Counted from the stretch's first letter, positions 26,476 through 35,490 are shown. The stretch is DNA of 64,000 bases from Nocardiopsis quinghaiensis (GCF_008638365.1 NZ_VWVU01000001.1:248001-312000), one strand, 5' to 3'. A program made the numbers and translations. Notes: generated by a model from the sequence alone, not told the origin.

Positions 26476-26491
26476 TAGAGCAAGCGCTTGA
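26476..26491. promoter_or_regulatory. Regulon operator before the Baeyer-Villiger monooxygenase gene
   Basis: TAGAGCAAGCGCTTGA; bases 26479-26492 fit AnCAAGnnCTTGnT exactly. It ends 6 bases before the AGGAG ribosome-binding site, so the transcript leader must be very short. Confidence 0.75.
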
Positions 26492-26507
26492 TTAATTAGG
26501 AGATGGC

Positions 26508-28181
26508 GTGGCGCAAGTCAGCGGCGAGACAGAGCGGACATCCGAGGTGGACTACCTCATCATCGGCGCCGGGGTGTGTGGTCTCTACCAACTGCACCAG
26601 TTGCTCGAGATCGGGGCCGATGTGCGGGTGGTCGACGCCAACGCGGGACTCGGCGGTACGTGGTACAAGAACCGGTACCCGGGCTGTCGTTTCGACTCCG
26701 AGTCCTACACGTACCAGTACTCGTTCTCCCAGGAACTTCTCGACGAGTGGGACTGGAAAGAGAAGTTCGCCGCGCAACCCGAGACGCTTTCCTACCTCGA
26801 GTACGTGGCGGACAAGTTCGACCTGCGTCCGCACATCACCTTCAACGCGCGTGTTGTCCGGGCCGAGTGGTCGGAGGACGACTGGCGGTGGACACTCACC
26901 TTCGAGGGCGGTCGGACGACCCGCGCCAAGTTCGTGCTGGGCGCGATGGGTCTTCTCTCCGTTCCTACATATCCGCGGATCGCGGGTCGGGGAGCGTTCC
27001 GAGGGCTGGAGACGCACACGTTCGACTGGCCAGAGGGATACGACGTGACCGGGAAGCGGGTCGCGGTGATCGGCACCGGTTCGAGCGGTGTACAGGTGAT
27101 CACCGATATCGCCGACGGGGTGGAGTCGATGTACGTCCTCCAACGAGACGCCAACTGGTGTGCGCCCTTGGGCAACGCGCCGATCTCCACAGAGGAGATG
27201 CGCGAGTTGAGAGAAAAGTACGATGAGATCTTCGCCTGGTGTCGTGAAACTCCGGCGGGATTCATCCACCGGCCCGACCGGACGCTTTCGACCGACGTGA
27301 CACGTGAAGAGCGGCTACGTCACTGGGAGGAGCTCTACAATGGCCAAGGTGCCGGCCTGTACATGGGTAACTACCGTGATTGCATCATGGAACCGGAACC
27401 GAACCGTGAGCTTTCTGAGTTCGTTGCCGAAAAAATCCGCGAGCGAGTCAGCGCCCCCGGGGTGGCCGACCTGTTGATTCCCAAGGACCACGGGTTCGGG
27501 ATGAAGCGGGTTGCGGGAGAATCTGGTTTCTACGAGGTTTTCAACAAATCCAACGTCGAACTGGTCGATCTGATGGATCATCCGATCCACGAGGTGACCG
27601 AGACCGGTATCAGGATCGACCTCGGTTCCGGAGAATTCCGCGACCTTGAGCTGGATGTCATCGTCTATGCCACTGGATTCGACGCTGTGACCGGGCCCCT
27701 CGACCGGATCGAGATCATTGGCGTCGATGATGTTCGGCTCAAGGACCAGTGGAAGGACGGTCCGGAGACGTGTTTGGGGATCCAGGTCTCTTCCTTCCCC
27801 AACCTGTTCGTTCTTGTGGGACCACAGTCGGGATCGGCCTCGGCCAACTTTCCGCGTGGGATCGAAGACGTCGTCAACTGGATGACACAGACGGCGCTTT
27901 ACATCGAGAAGCACGAAATCGGCAGGTTCGAAGGGCGTCGCGATGCAGAGATCGAGTGGGTCGCGCACGTGCGTGAGATGAACTCCAAACTGCTGATGTC
28001 GCAGACACGGTCGTGGTTCAACGGACACAACATCAATCTCGACCGCGACGACAACCCGCGCGTCATGGTGTATCTCGGGGGTGCTCCCCGGTATCGCCGC
28101 CGACTTGCCGAGGAAATCGAGAACGACTATCCCAGCTTCCTTCTGTCACATTCTTCCGTGTCGGCGGCACCATCGACCTGA
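26508..28181 (+). CDS. Flavin-dependent Baeyer-Villiger monooxygenase
   Basis: A 557-residue class B monooxygenase that would insert one oxygen beside a ketone using FAD, NADPH and O2. The first Rossmann motif GAGVCG is near residues 20-25, then GLGGTWYKNRYPG. The exact Baeyer-Villiger fingerprint FRGLETHTFDWP is at about 164-175, and the second Rossmann motif GTGSSG near 190. The length fits cyclohexanone/steroid-type enzymes. GTG start after AGGAG; the ATG at 26504 is out of frame. It is transcribed alone from its own operator. The target is likely a cyclic ketone of the regulon's substrate (inference). Confidence 0.93.
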   Translation: MAQVSGETERTSEVDYLIIGAGVCGLYQLHQLLEIGADVRVVDANAGLGGTWYKNRYPGCRFDSESYTYQYSFSQELLDEWDWKEKFAAQPETLSYLEYVADKFDLRPHITFNARVVRAEWSEDDWRWTLTFEGGRTTRAKFVLGAMGLLSVPTYPRIAGRGAFRGLETHTFDWPEGYDVTGKRVAVIGTGSSGVQVITDIADGVESMYVLQRDANWCAPLGNAPISTEEMRELREKYDEIFAWCRETPAGFIHRPDRTLSTDVTREERLRHWEELYNGQGAGLYMGNYRDCIMEPEPNRELSEFVAEKIRERVSAPGVADLLIPKDHGFGMKRVAGESGFYEVFNKSNVELVDLMDHPIHEVTETGIRIDLGSGEFRDLELDVIVYATGFDAVTGPLDRIEIIGVDDVRLKDQWKDGPETCLGIQVSSFPNLFVLVGPQSGSASANFPRGIEDVVNWMTQTALYIEKHEIGRFEGRRDAEIEWVAHVREMNSKLLMSQTRSWFNGHNINLDRDDNPRVMVYLGGAPRYRRRLAEEIENDYPSFLLSHSSVSAAPST

Positions 28182-28339
28182 CGGCATCACGAGACAACCG
28201 GACGGAGAATCGCGAGGAGAAGAGTTCACTCGGTCACAGGGGAGCGAGAGCGCGTGGTCCACGGTGACCCTTGTCCGTGTGCCGTGGCGAAGGGGGGATC
28301 TGCCGCCGGAGGAGCACAGCAGGCCCCAGTGGCCGGCCA

Positions 28340-28500
28340 GGGGGTGTGGCGGAGGCGCACTCCGGCTGAACGCGAGGAGATCGCCTTGGCCGAGGTACTA
28401 CGGGAAGGCGTACGCGCTGTCGCTCGTCCGATCGGCCGGGCCGTCCTCGAACATGCGCTGTGAACTGCACCGTAGCGGCTGTAGACCCGCCGCGATGTCC
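28340..28500 (+). pseudogene. IS30-family transposase remnant (N-terminal HTH)
   Basis: One frame reads RRRTPAEREEIALAEVLREG then VRAVARPIGR, close to the IS30 transposase N-terminus (LTPxEREEIAxGxAxGxSIRxIARxLGR). A frameshift follows, and the next frame continues GPSSNMRCELHRS, matching GRSPSTVSRELRRN. The rest of the transposase is missing. No activity expected. Confidence 0.6.
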
Positions 28501-28786
28501 TTCACGGTGCCAGGCGGAAACCGGCCTCCTCCGGAAGACCCGGTGAACGCGGCTTGGGCGATATGAGCCGGGGCCGCACGCCCCGTCAGGGCCCGGGGCG
28601 GCTGAAGCCGGAGGGCGGGCGCCCCGCCACGGAACACCCGTTCCTCGCCGACGGTGTCCGTGCCGGTCACGAAGCGCCTTTGCCTCCAGCCGCCGTGCGG
28701 CGGGGAGGCAACCTCTGTGGTCCCAGGTTGCCCGTGGGTGAGCCGGTCCGCCCGCGGGGGCCGGTGCCGCGCCCTCCCCGCCCACC

Positions 28787-28925
28787 ACACGTGTTTCGTG
28801 CTGGGTGTGATGGAGCCGTGTTCCTGGTTCTCGGGCCGGTCCGCGATGGGTGGTCTGTTCTCGAACTCCACGGGTGTCAGCAGGCTGGTGGTCGAGTGCG
28901 GGCATCGGCGGTTTCGGAGACCGCG
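28787..28925 (-). pseudogene. IS3-family transposase C-terminal remnant
   Basis: The minus-strand frame reads RNRRCPHSTTSLLTPVEFEN, which resembles the end of IS3-type OrfB integrase cores (RHSSLGYLSPVEFE). No catalytic DDE region remains. It is a short decayed fragment. Confidence 0.55.
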
Positions 28926-29156
28926 GTGGCCGGCTCCCACCGTTCCGCCCCAGGTTCTCAGTACCCGAGCCAACCTACGCTCGACCAGGGAACCACAGGC
29001 CAGAGGACGTATCCAGGACTCGGACCTCCCAGTGCGGCACGAGTCAGTCCAGGTACCGCCAACCGCCATACTCCCGGTCGGGGTCCGAGCATGCGTGCGG
29101 GCCCGGGAGCGGCCCTGTTCCAGAAGTCCCACGGCACGGTCCACCCATGGCCTCGA

Positions 29157-29909
29157 TCACGCGTGGCGCCGCAGACCCCCATCGACGCCGATCGTCTCCC
29201 CGCTGACGTAGGAAGCTCCCTCTGAACACAGGAAAGCGATCAAGGCAGCCACCTCCTCCGGATCGCCGAAGCGCTTCGAAGGAATGTTCTGTGAGGCGTA
29301 CTCCTCGCGAGACTCCGGAGTGGGGAAGTGACGCCGCACCTGCTCACTGTCGATCCGCCCGGGCGCCACGCAGTTGACGGTCACGCCCGCGGCGGCGACC
29401 TCGCGAGAGAACGCCTTGGACCAGAGGCGGCAAGCCGCGATGGCTGCTTGGGCAGCCGTGACCGCGACGGGCTCGATCAGGCCGACCACATTCACCACCC
29501 GACCACGGCCGGACGCCTCGAGTTCGCGGCGGAACTCCTCGGCGAGCCGGCGCTTGACATGGAAGTTCAACTCAAAGGAGTGCCTCCAAGCCTCTTCGTC
29601 GAGAACGCTGGAAGGCGGGTCCGCCTGGCCTGCGTTGTTGACCAGAATGTCCACGCCATCGAATCCTTCGCGTGCCGCCCGGCCGACTTCCCAGGCAGCA
29701 TCAGGGGCGCTGAGGTCACAGGCGAGAAAAGTCGGACGCCTTCCCGTGGACTCGGTGATCTGATCGGCGACCATTTCGAGTGTGTGGACACGCCGGGCGA
29801 CCAGTAGCACATGCGCACCGTTCTCGGCGAGAGCGCTCGCCACCGCGCGGCCGATGCCTGCACCGGCCCCGGTGACGATTGCCCGGGTACCGTCAAGCCT
29901 CAGTTCCAT
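29157..29909 (-). CDS. SDR-family protein lacking the catalytic Tyr and Lys
   Basis: A 250-residue Rossmann-fold SDR. The cofactor loop VTGAGAGIGRA, CDLSAP, NNAGQ and the C-terminal SGETIGVDGGLRRHA are intact. The catalytic region is not: where family members have Ser then YxxxK, it reads NVVGLIEPVAVTAAQAAIAA, placing Ala at Tyr and Ile at Lys, with no Ser at the expected place. The reading frame is otherwise undamaged, so it is probably expressed as a non-classical or non-catalytic SDR. It is divergent from the thioesterase gene and shares the palindrome at 30009. A binding or scaffold role is conceivable. Confidence 0.8.
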   Translation of the reverse strand: MELRLDGTRAIVTGAGAGIGRAVASALAENGAHVLLVARRVHTLEMVADQITESTGRRPTFLACDLSAPDAAWEVGRAAREGFDGVDILVNNAGQADPPSSVLDEEAWRHSFELNFHVKRRLAEEFRRELEASGRGRVVNVVGLIEPVAVTAAQAAIAACRLWSKAFSREVAAAGVTVNCVAPGRIDSEQVRRHFPTPESREEYASQNIPSKRFGDPEEVAALIAFLCSEGASYVSGETIGVDGGLRRHA

Positions 29910-30008
29910 GACCCCGCTCCTCGTCGACCGCGGCGGACGCAGCTGTTCTCTGCGCTGAGATCCGACGCGACCTTTGTCCGCGAGGGTAGGGCTTTCTTCA
30001 GTCGCATG

Positions 30009-30024
30009 TCAAGCAACTGCTTGA
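30009..30024. promoter_or_regulatory. Regulon operator between the SDR and thioesterase genes
   Basis: TCAAGCAACTGCTTGA, perfect in both arms. TAGACT at 30025-30030 directly follows and could be the -10 box of a leaderless transcript starting at the GTG at 30037. The operator would then cover the promoter. Confidence 0.75.
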
Positions 30025-30036
30025 TAGACTTCCTGT

Positions 30037-30648
30037 GTGGTAGATAACCCGTCGACGACCGACCCGCAGACCGATATCACCTCTTCCCCGGATCAGCACC
30101 ACGACCAGCTGGTCTCGCAGCTGCGTGTTTTTCTGGACAGGTTCTCCTCCGCGGTCCTCACCGGGGCGGCGAGCGAAGAACTCCGCGCCACCTTGTTCGA
30201 CTTGGCCCAAGGGCTCGCCGAGGACCAGGCGCCCGAAGAACGGCGGCACTACGGCCACCTTCCCCATCTGCCTGCGGCAGGTCAGGCGACCAGTCCCTGG
30301 TACGAGGTACTCGAACTGACACTGCCTGATTTGCTCGTGGGCCGAGCGGTCTTCGGTCCGTTCTTCCTCGGCGGCAGAGGCGCCGCCCACGGGGGATCCA
30401 TACCGCTGCTCTTCGACGAGTTGTTCGGAAGGTTGGCGAATGCCGAAGGTATGCCGGCTTCACGGACGGCGTACCTGAACACCCGCTACCACTCAGTCGT
30501 CGGCATCGGAGTCGAACTCACCTTCTCTGCTTGGACGGACCGCGTGGAGGGTCGCAAAAGGTTCATGCGAGCCGAACTGCGGCACGGCCAAGTGCTGTGC
30601 GCGGAGGCGGAGGCCCTCTTCGTCACCCTGAGACCCGGTCAGGCCTGA
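30037..30648 (+). CDS. PaaI-like hotdog acyl-CoA thioesterase
   Basis: A 203-residue protein with a C-terminal single hotdog domain. GRGAAHGGSIPLLFDELFGR is the PaaI/YbgC-type helix with the catalytic region, and TAYLNTRYHSVVGIGVEL the following strands. The first 40 residues are polar and variable. There is no ribosome-binding site before the GTG at 30037, and a -10-like TAGACT lies 7 bases upstream, which suggests leaderless translation. It could hydrolyse dead-end CoA esters to protect the CoA pool of the regulon. Substrate unknown. Confidence 0.82.
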   Translation: MVDNPSTTDPQTDITSSPDQHHDQLVSQLRVFLDRFSSAVLTGAASEELRATLFDLAQGLAEDQAPEERRHYGHLPHLPAAGQATSPWYEVLELTLPDLLVGRAVFGPFFLGGRGAAHGGSIPLLFDELFGRLANAEGMPASRTAYLNTRYHSVVGIGVELTFSAWTDRVEGRKRFMRAELRHGQVLCAEAEALFVTLRPGQA

Positions 30649-30774
30649 ACCCGATCTCACGTGGACCGGAGAACTACGTAGGGCACACACCCGCGCGGGC
30701 GTGCTGGCGACCCGGCCGGTGCGCTCGCGCGGCACTCCGGCCGTTCTGGCACGGGCCGCGCCACGGGCGGTGGG

Positions 30775-30950
30775 AGAGGTCCTCGGCGCGCTCAAGCTCG
30801 GTCATGAGCGGTGACCCGTCGACCTTCATACGGATGGCCGGGCCGATGACGACCGCCACCGCGCTCAGGATGAAGGGGATGCGCCGGCCGCCGCCGACCA
30901 GGAAGTCCTCCCCGACCGGGCTCAGCGGGGTGGAGGCCCCGACCGCCCTG
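30775..30950 (-). pseudogene. MHS-family MFS transporter remnant
   Basis: The minus-strand frame contains FLVGGGRRIPFILSAVAVV and IRMKVDGSPLMTELERAE, matching the conserved middle of metabolite:H+ symporters (WGWRIPFLLS, then IRLKVxESPxFxEL). Neither the N-terminal nor the C-terminal helices are present. It lies just beyond the end of the sugar ABC operon. Confidence 0.6.
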
Positions 30951-31018
30951 TGGAGCGCCCTGAACCTGTCGGTGGCGGTGCCGGACAGCCGCGGCGGTGG
31001 GACGGCCGGGACCCCGCG

Positions 31019-31858
31019 CTACTTCACCGCGCCCGCAGAGAGCCCGGACACGAGGTAGCGCTGGACCAGCATGAAGGCGACGACCACCGGCAGGGAAATG
31101 GTCAGCGACGCGGCCAGCAGCTCGTTCCACAGGGTGTCGGTCTGGCTGGTGTAGAGCTTGAGCCCGATGGAGAGCGTGCGGGTCTCGGTGTCGGTCAGCA
31201 CCGAGGCGAACAGCACCTCGCCCCAGGCGGTGATGAACGCGAACACCCCGACGGCGAGGATGCCCGGGCGGGCCACGGGAAGGATGACCCGGACCAGGGC
31301 ACCGATCCTGCCGGTGCCGTCGATCATCGCCGCTTCCTCCAAGCCCTCGGGGATGGCGCTGAAGTATCCGGCCAGCATCCAGATCGAGAACGGCAGGGCG
31401 AAGGTCAGGTAGGTGATGATGAGCCCGGTGTAGGAGCCGGTGAACTCGATGCCGGTGAGGTCCTCCAGCCGCACGAAGATCAGGAAGAGCGGCAGCAGGA
31501 ACAGGATGCCGGGGAACATCTGCGTCGAGAGCACCGTCATGCTGAACAGCCGCTTGCCGCGAAAGCGCAGCCGCGACAGCGGATAGGCGGCCAGCACCGC
31601 CACCACCAGCGCCAGGACCGTCGCCGTGGTCGTGACGATCAGGCTGTTGACGAGGTAGCGGGCCAGCGGGATCGTCGTCCACATGTCCACGTACGGCTGG
31701 AGGGTGACGCGGTCCGGAAGCCAGGTGAACGCTCCCCGGACGTTCTCCAGCGGCTTCACCGAGGTCACCACCAGCACGTACAGGGGCAGCACGGTGAACA
31801 CGGTGAGAAAGGTCAGGACGATCCGGCGGAACCAGCGGAATCCCCGTGTCTCATTCAT
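31019..31858 (-). CDS. Carbohydrate ABC transporter permease (MalG-like)
   Basis: A 279-residue membrane permease with six hydrophobic segments. It contains the EAA coupling loop EEAAMIDGTGRIGALVRVIL and YPLSRLRFRGKRLF, both typical of MalG/LacG-type sugar permeases. The ATG at 31858 overlaps the preceding permease stop and follows GGGGAGGGG. With the other permease and the binding protein it forms a CUT1-type importer. No ATPase gene is beside it, as is usual in actinobacteria that use a shared MsiK-type ATPase. Ligand unknown, probably an oligosaccharide. Confidence 0.92.
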   Translation of the reverse strand: MNETRGFRWFRRIVLTFLTVFTVLPLYVLVVTSVKPLENVRGAFTWLPDRVTLQPYVDMWTTIPLARYLVNSLIVTTTATVLALVVAVLAAYPLSRLRFRGKRLFSMTVLSTQMFPGILFLLPLFLIFVRLEDLTGIEFTGSYTGLIITYLTFALPFSIWMLAGYFSAIPEGLEEAAMIDGTGRIGALVRVILPVARPGILAVGVFAFITAWGEVLFASVLTDTETRTLSIGLKLYTSQTDTLWNELLAASLTISLPVVVAFMLVQRYLVSGLSAGAVK

Positions 31859-32843
31859 TGCCCCTCCCCTTGGGCAGCACCATGCGGACGTAGACCACCG
31901 ACGCGATGACCAGCGCGACAAGCAGCAGCACGCTCATCGCGGCGCCCAGCCCGAAGTTCCAGTTGACGAAGGAGTGCTCGTAGATCAGCGGTGAGATCAG
32001 CCGTGCGCTCTCGGGTGAGGTGTCGCCGAAGAGCAGGAAGGGGATGTTGAACTCGTTGAACGTCCACAACCCCATGACAAGCAGTACGACCGCGTTCGCC
32101 GAGCGCACCATGGGCAGCGTGATGCCGGTGAACCGCTTCCAGGTCGAGGCGCCGTCGATGGCGGCGGCCTCGTACATGTCCTCGGGGATGCTCTGTAGCG
32201 CCGCCAGCAGCATCAGGAACGCGAACGGCCACAGCCGCCACACCGACACGATCACCAGCACCCAGAACGCGTTCTCACCGATGAGCCAGAACGGGCGCTC
32301 GTCCAGCAGCCCCAGATCCTGCACGAGCATCCGGTTGACCATGCCGTCGCGCTGGTTGAACATGAACGCCCAGAGGATCGCGGCGACGTAGACCGGCAGG
32401 GCGTAAGGCACGAGGAACAGGGTGCGTAGTACACCGCGCCCCCGGAACTTCGTGTTCAACGCGACAGCGGCAGCCATCCCCAGCGTCCACGACAACCCCA
32501 CCACCAGCACGGTGTAGACGGAGGTGCGGAACAGGCTCTCGAACAGGGCGCTGCCCAGGGCGTTCCCGGGATCGAGACCGCGGACGAAGTTGTCGAGGCC
32601 GACGAACGGCGCCGTCGTCCAGCGCCGGATGGTCAGCTGCGTCAGCGAGGTGAACGCGATGTAGATCCCCAGGGCCATGGGGATGATATGGACCAGCAGC
32701 TCCAGTACCGCCGCCGGCAACACCATGCCGTACGGCAGGAACCACCCCGGGCGGCGCCCGCGCCGCCTGTCGGGTCCTTCCACGGGGCCGGTCCCGGACA
32801 GACCCTCCGCGGCCCCGGGCTCCGGTTCTTCGGTAGTCGACAT
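31851..32843 (-). CDS. Carbohydrate ABC transporter permease (MalF-like)
   Basis: A 330-residue permease with a polar N-terminal tail of about 35 residues, then six membrane segments. The EAA loop reads YEAAAIDGASTWKRFTGITL; FLVPYALPVYVAAILWAFMF is typical of the family. It lies between the binding protein and MalG-like genes on the minus strand. It pairs with the MalG-like protein to form the channel. Start ATG 32843; the upstream minus-strand bases carry GGAGGCGC as a ribosome-binding site. Confidence 0.92.
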   Translation of the reverse strand: MSTTEEPEPGAAEGLSGTGPVEGPDRRRGRRPGWFLPYGMVLPAAVLELLVHIIPMALGIYIAFTSLTQLTIRRWTTAPFVGLDNFVRGLDPGNALGSALFESLFRTSVYTVLVVGLSWTLGMAAAVALNTKFRGRGVLRTLFLVPYALPVYVAAILWAFMFNQRDGMVNRMLVQDLGLLDERPFWLIGENAFWVLVIVSVWRLWPFAFLMLLAALQSIPEDMYEAAAIDGASTWKRFTGITLPMVRSANAVVLLVMGLWTFNEFNIPFLLFGDTSPESARLISPLIYEHSFVNWNFGLGAAMSVLLLVALVIASVVYVRMVLPKGRGNE

Positions 32844-32903
32844 CTAGCGCCTCCATCACACGGTCGCCCCGCCGCGGGGCGAGGCGACCGAAGGACACAC
32901 CGC

Positions 32904-34220
32904 CTAGTTCGCGGCGTCCATCTGGGTCTCGGCTTCCTCCATGGCCTGGCGGATGTCGGCCTCGGTGATCTCGCTGCCGGTCGCCACCTCGGCGAAGAGC
33001 CCACTGATCGCCTCGCCGAGCACCGTCTCCATCTGTCCCTCCTCGGGGATCAGCGGCATCGGTGCGGAGTGCTCGGTGAGGATCGTGCGGAAGGTGTCCA
33101 TCGACTCGCTCTGCAACTCCTCGCTGTCGTAGGACTCGTCGGCCACCGGCAGCGTCTGGAACTCCTGGGACAGGTACACCTGCTCCTCCGGGCTGGTCAG
33201 GTGCTCGACCAGCTGCAAAGCGCCCTCCTTGTCGTCGGTGTCGTTGAAGACGCTGATGTTGATCCCGGCCGCGTGGCTCTGGATGGGCTCGCCCGGCAGC
33301 GGGTCGAGCATCGGCACCTGGGCGACCTCGTAGTCGTCGAATCCGCGGGCGGCCATGGTGGTACGGGCGCTGCCCTGCACGATGATCATGGCCGCGCGCC
33401 CGTCGACGAAGTCGCTGATGCCCTGGGTGCCGTCACTGAACTCGGCGCTGCTGGGGTCGACGACCTCTTCCACGGCCATCAGGTCCACCCACCGCTTGAT
33501 CGCGGTGACCTGCTCGTCGGAGGAGAAGGCGGGCCCGTCCTCCCCCCACAGTTGTCCGCCCTGCTGCTGGCCGAGGACGAAGGCCATGTGGGAGTTCTGC
33601 CGCTCGCTGCCGCCCTCCATCACGAAGCCGTACTGGTCGGTCTCGCCGTCGCCGTCGGCGTCCCTGGTCAGCTCGTCCGCGGTGTCGACGAACTCCTCCC
33701 AGGTCGCGGGCGGTTCCTCGATGCCCGCCTCCTCGAACATGGTGGGGTTGTAGAACAGCGCGTAGGACAGGCCGTAGAGCGGCACCGACGTCGGCGGCCG
33801 GCCCTCGGCGCCGCCGGTGGCGAAGCTGGTGCTGACGAAGCGCTCCTCGCCGCCCACCGCCTCAAGGTCCGCGCCCTCGTAGGGCACGAAGGCACCGGTC
33901 TCCTGGAGGCTGGCTGCCCAGGTGTTGCCGATGTTGAGTACGTCGGGCGCGTCGCCGCTGCTGACCGCGGTGAGGATGCGGTTGTACAGCTCGCTCCAGG
34001 GGATGACCTCCAGTTCGACCTCGACTCCGGTCTCCTCGGTGAAGCGGTCGAGCGCGGGCTGGAGGACTTCCTGGTCCTCCTCCACGCTCGCTCCCTGGTT
34101 GCTGGCCCAGTAGGTCAGCGTCTGGTCCCCGGAATCCTCGCCGGAACCACAGGCGGTCAGTGCGGCGACGAGTCCGAGTGCGGTCGAAGCGGACAGTAGC
34201 GCTGTGGGAGGTGTCTTCAC
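32904..34220 (-). CDS. Carbohydrate ABC transporter substrate-binding lipoprotein
   Basis: A 438-residue CUT1-type extracellular binding protein. The GTG at 34220 gives a short lipoprotein signal ending in ALTAC (Cys24); GGAG lies 6 bases upstream. The mature part has [37 protein letters not shown] and a C-terminal [14 protein letters not shown] region, as in sugar-binding proteins. First gene of the sugar import operon and preceded by a LacI-type palindrome at 34371. The ligand is not predictable by sequence. Confidence 0.92.
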   Translation of the reverse strand: MKTPPTALLSASTALGLVAALTACGSGEDSGDQTLTYWASNQGASVEEDQEVLQPALDRFTEETGVEVELEVIPWSELYNRILTAVSSGDAPDVLNIGNTWAASLQETGAFVPYEGADLEAVGGEERFVSTSFATGGAEGRPPTSVPLYGLSYALFYNPTMFEEAGIEEPPATWEEFVDTADELTRDADGDGETDQYGFVMEGGSERQNSHMAFVLGQQQGGQLWGEDGPAFSSDEQVTAIKRWVDLMAVEEVVDPSSAEFSDGTQGISDFVDGRAAMIIVQGSARTTMAARGFDDYEVAQVPMLDPLPGEPIQSHAAGINISVFNDTDDKEGALQLVEHLTSPEEQVYLSQEFQTLPVADESYDSEELQSESMDTFRTILTEHSAPMPLIPEEGQMETVLGEAISGLFAEVATGSEITEADIRQAMEEAETQMDAAN

Positions 34221-34370
34221 GGCCGTCTCCGTTTCTCTGCAGGCCATGGGAGCCCGTCGTCAGCGTCGGCGATGACGGAACGGGCAGGGCGGACGCGCCC
34301 GTCGACCTGTGGGCAAGGGGCATCGGAACCGGTGGGCCACACATGTCGCTCTACGTAGCCCAACGGTTAA

Positions 34371-34384
34371 GTAAACCGGTTTAC
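34371..34384. promoter_or_regulatory. LacI-family operator
   Basis: GTAAACCGGTTTAC is a perfect 14-bp palindrome with the central CG typical of LacI/GalR operators, about 150 bases upstream of the binding-protein start and downstream of the lacI-type gene. It is the likely target of the protein at 34438-35490. Confidence 0.8.
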
Positions 34385-34437
34385 CTGGCCAGTGTAGGTG
34401 AGATCACAGGAAGGCAGCAGAGTCAGTTGTGGAACCG

Positions 34438-35490
34438 TTACAAGCGATGGTCCGGCTGTCCGGAGGACTCCCTCAGGCAGAGCTCACCGGTGAGTACGGT
34501 CGACAGCGGCGGCTCCTGCCCCTTGAGCATGTCCAGCAGGATGCGGGCGCCGACACTGCCCAGCGCGCGGTGCCTGTTGCGGACGGTCGTCAGTGGCGGC
34601 GTGACGAACGAGGCCAGGGGGATGTCGTCGAACCCGGCCACCGCCATGTCGTCGGGGATGGTCAGACCCGCCTCCCTCAGCACGGAGTAACCGCCTATGG
34701 CCATGAGGTCGCTGCCGTAGAAGATGGCGGTGGGGCGTTCACCGTCGCGCCTGGCGATGATGCGCTCCGTGGCCTGGGCCCCGCCCGCGATGGTGTAGCC
34801 GCCTTGCTCCTCCACCGGCCCAGGTTCCAGCCCGAACTCGCGCACTGCCTTCTCCCAGTGGCGTCGGCGCTGGAGTGCGTGCAGCATGTGGGGGTCTCCC
34901 TGCACGTGGGCGATGCGCTGATGGCCCGCCTCGGCGAAGCGGCGAACCAGACCGCGGATCGCCTCCTCGGAGTCATTGGTGATGGTGGGGAGGTCGGAGG
35001 AGCCCTCGGGCGCACCGCCCACGACGGCGGGAGCGCCCAGACGGCGCAGCAGCGCGGGGCGACCGTCGTCCGTCCGCAGGTCGGTGACCAGGAAACCGTC
35101 GACGAAGTGGTCGTTGAACAGCCGCTCGTAGGTGGCGGTCTCGGTCCGCTCGTCGGGTACGAAGCGGATGACGGTGGCGTGCTCCTCGCCGGAGAGCACC
35201 GACTCGATGCCGGACAGGAACGACGGGAAGAACGCGTCGAAGTCGAGGATCTCGGGGGAGCGGCGTACGACCAGGCCCACGGTGCCCAGCGACTTGCCGT
35301 TGAGCGCGCGTGCGGCGTAACTCGGGCTCCATCCCAGTTCGACCGCCGCCTGGCGGATGCGTTCACGGGTGCTGGCGCTGGTACCGGTACCGGTGTTCAA
35401 CGCTCGTGACACAGCGCCCTTGCTCACGCCCGCCCGACGGGCGACATCGCTGATCGTGGGGCGTTTTCGACCCGTGTTTCCGCTTGTCAT
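34438..35490 (-). CDS. LacI-family transcriptional regulator
   Basis: A 350-residue repressor. The N-terminal helix-turn-helix reads TISDVARRAGVSKGAVSRAL, followed by the hinge helix SPSYAARALNGKS. The ligand-binding core is of the periplasmic-binding type (AVAGFDDIPLASFVTPPLTT near the C-terminus). It lies directly upstream of the sugar transporter operon in the same orientation, with the palindrome GTAAACCGGTTTAC between. It should repress the operon until its sugar inducer binds. Confidence 0.93.
   Translation of the reverse strand: MTSGNTGRKRPTISDVARRAGVSKGAVSRALNTGTGTSASTRERIRQAAVELGWSPSYAARALNGKSLGTVGLVVRRSPEILDFDAFFPSFLSGIESVLSGEEHATVIRFVPDERTETATYERLFNDHFVDGFLVTDLRTDDGRPALLRRLGAPAVVGGAPEGSSDLPTITNDSEEAIRGLVRRFAEAGHQRIAHVQGDPHMLHALQRRRHWEKAVREFGLEPGPVEEQGGYTIAGGAQATERIIARRDGERPTAIFYGSDLMAIGGYSVLREAGLTIPDDMAVAGFDDIPLASFVTPPLTTVRNRHRALGSVGARILLDMLKGQEPPLSTVLTGELCLRESSGQPDHRL

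Larger units (their letters stand above)
28182..29156. other. Gene-poor stretch with decayed insertion-sequence pieces
   Basis: Nearly 1 kb between the monooxygenase and a minus-strand SDR. Apart from the IS30-like and IS3-like fragments listed separately, I see only Arg/Gly/Pro-rich frames without credible starts, and no terminal inverted repeats. It looks like an old insertion hotspot at the island's edge. Confidence 0.5.

Noticed and set aside
1617..30024. Assigning the operators to KstR2 itself
   Set aside because: The consensus overlaps but the arms extend differently, and no KstR2-regulon ring-degradation genes are recognised here, so only similarity is claimed.
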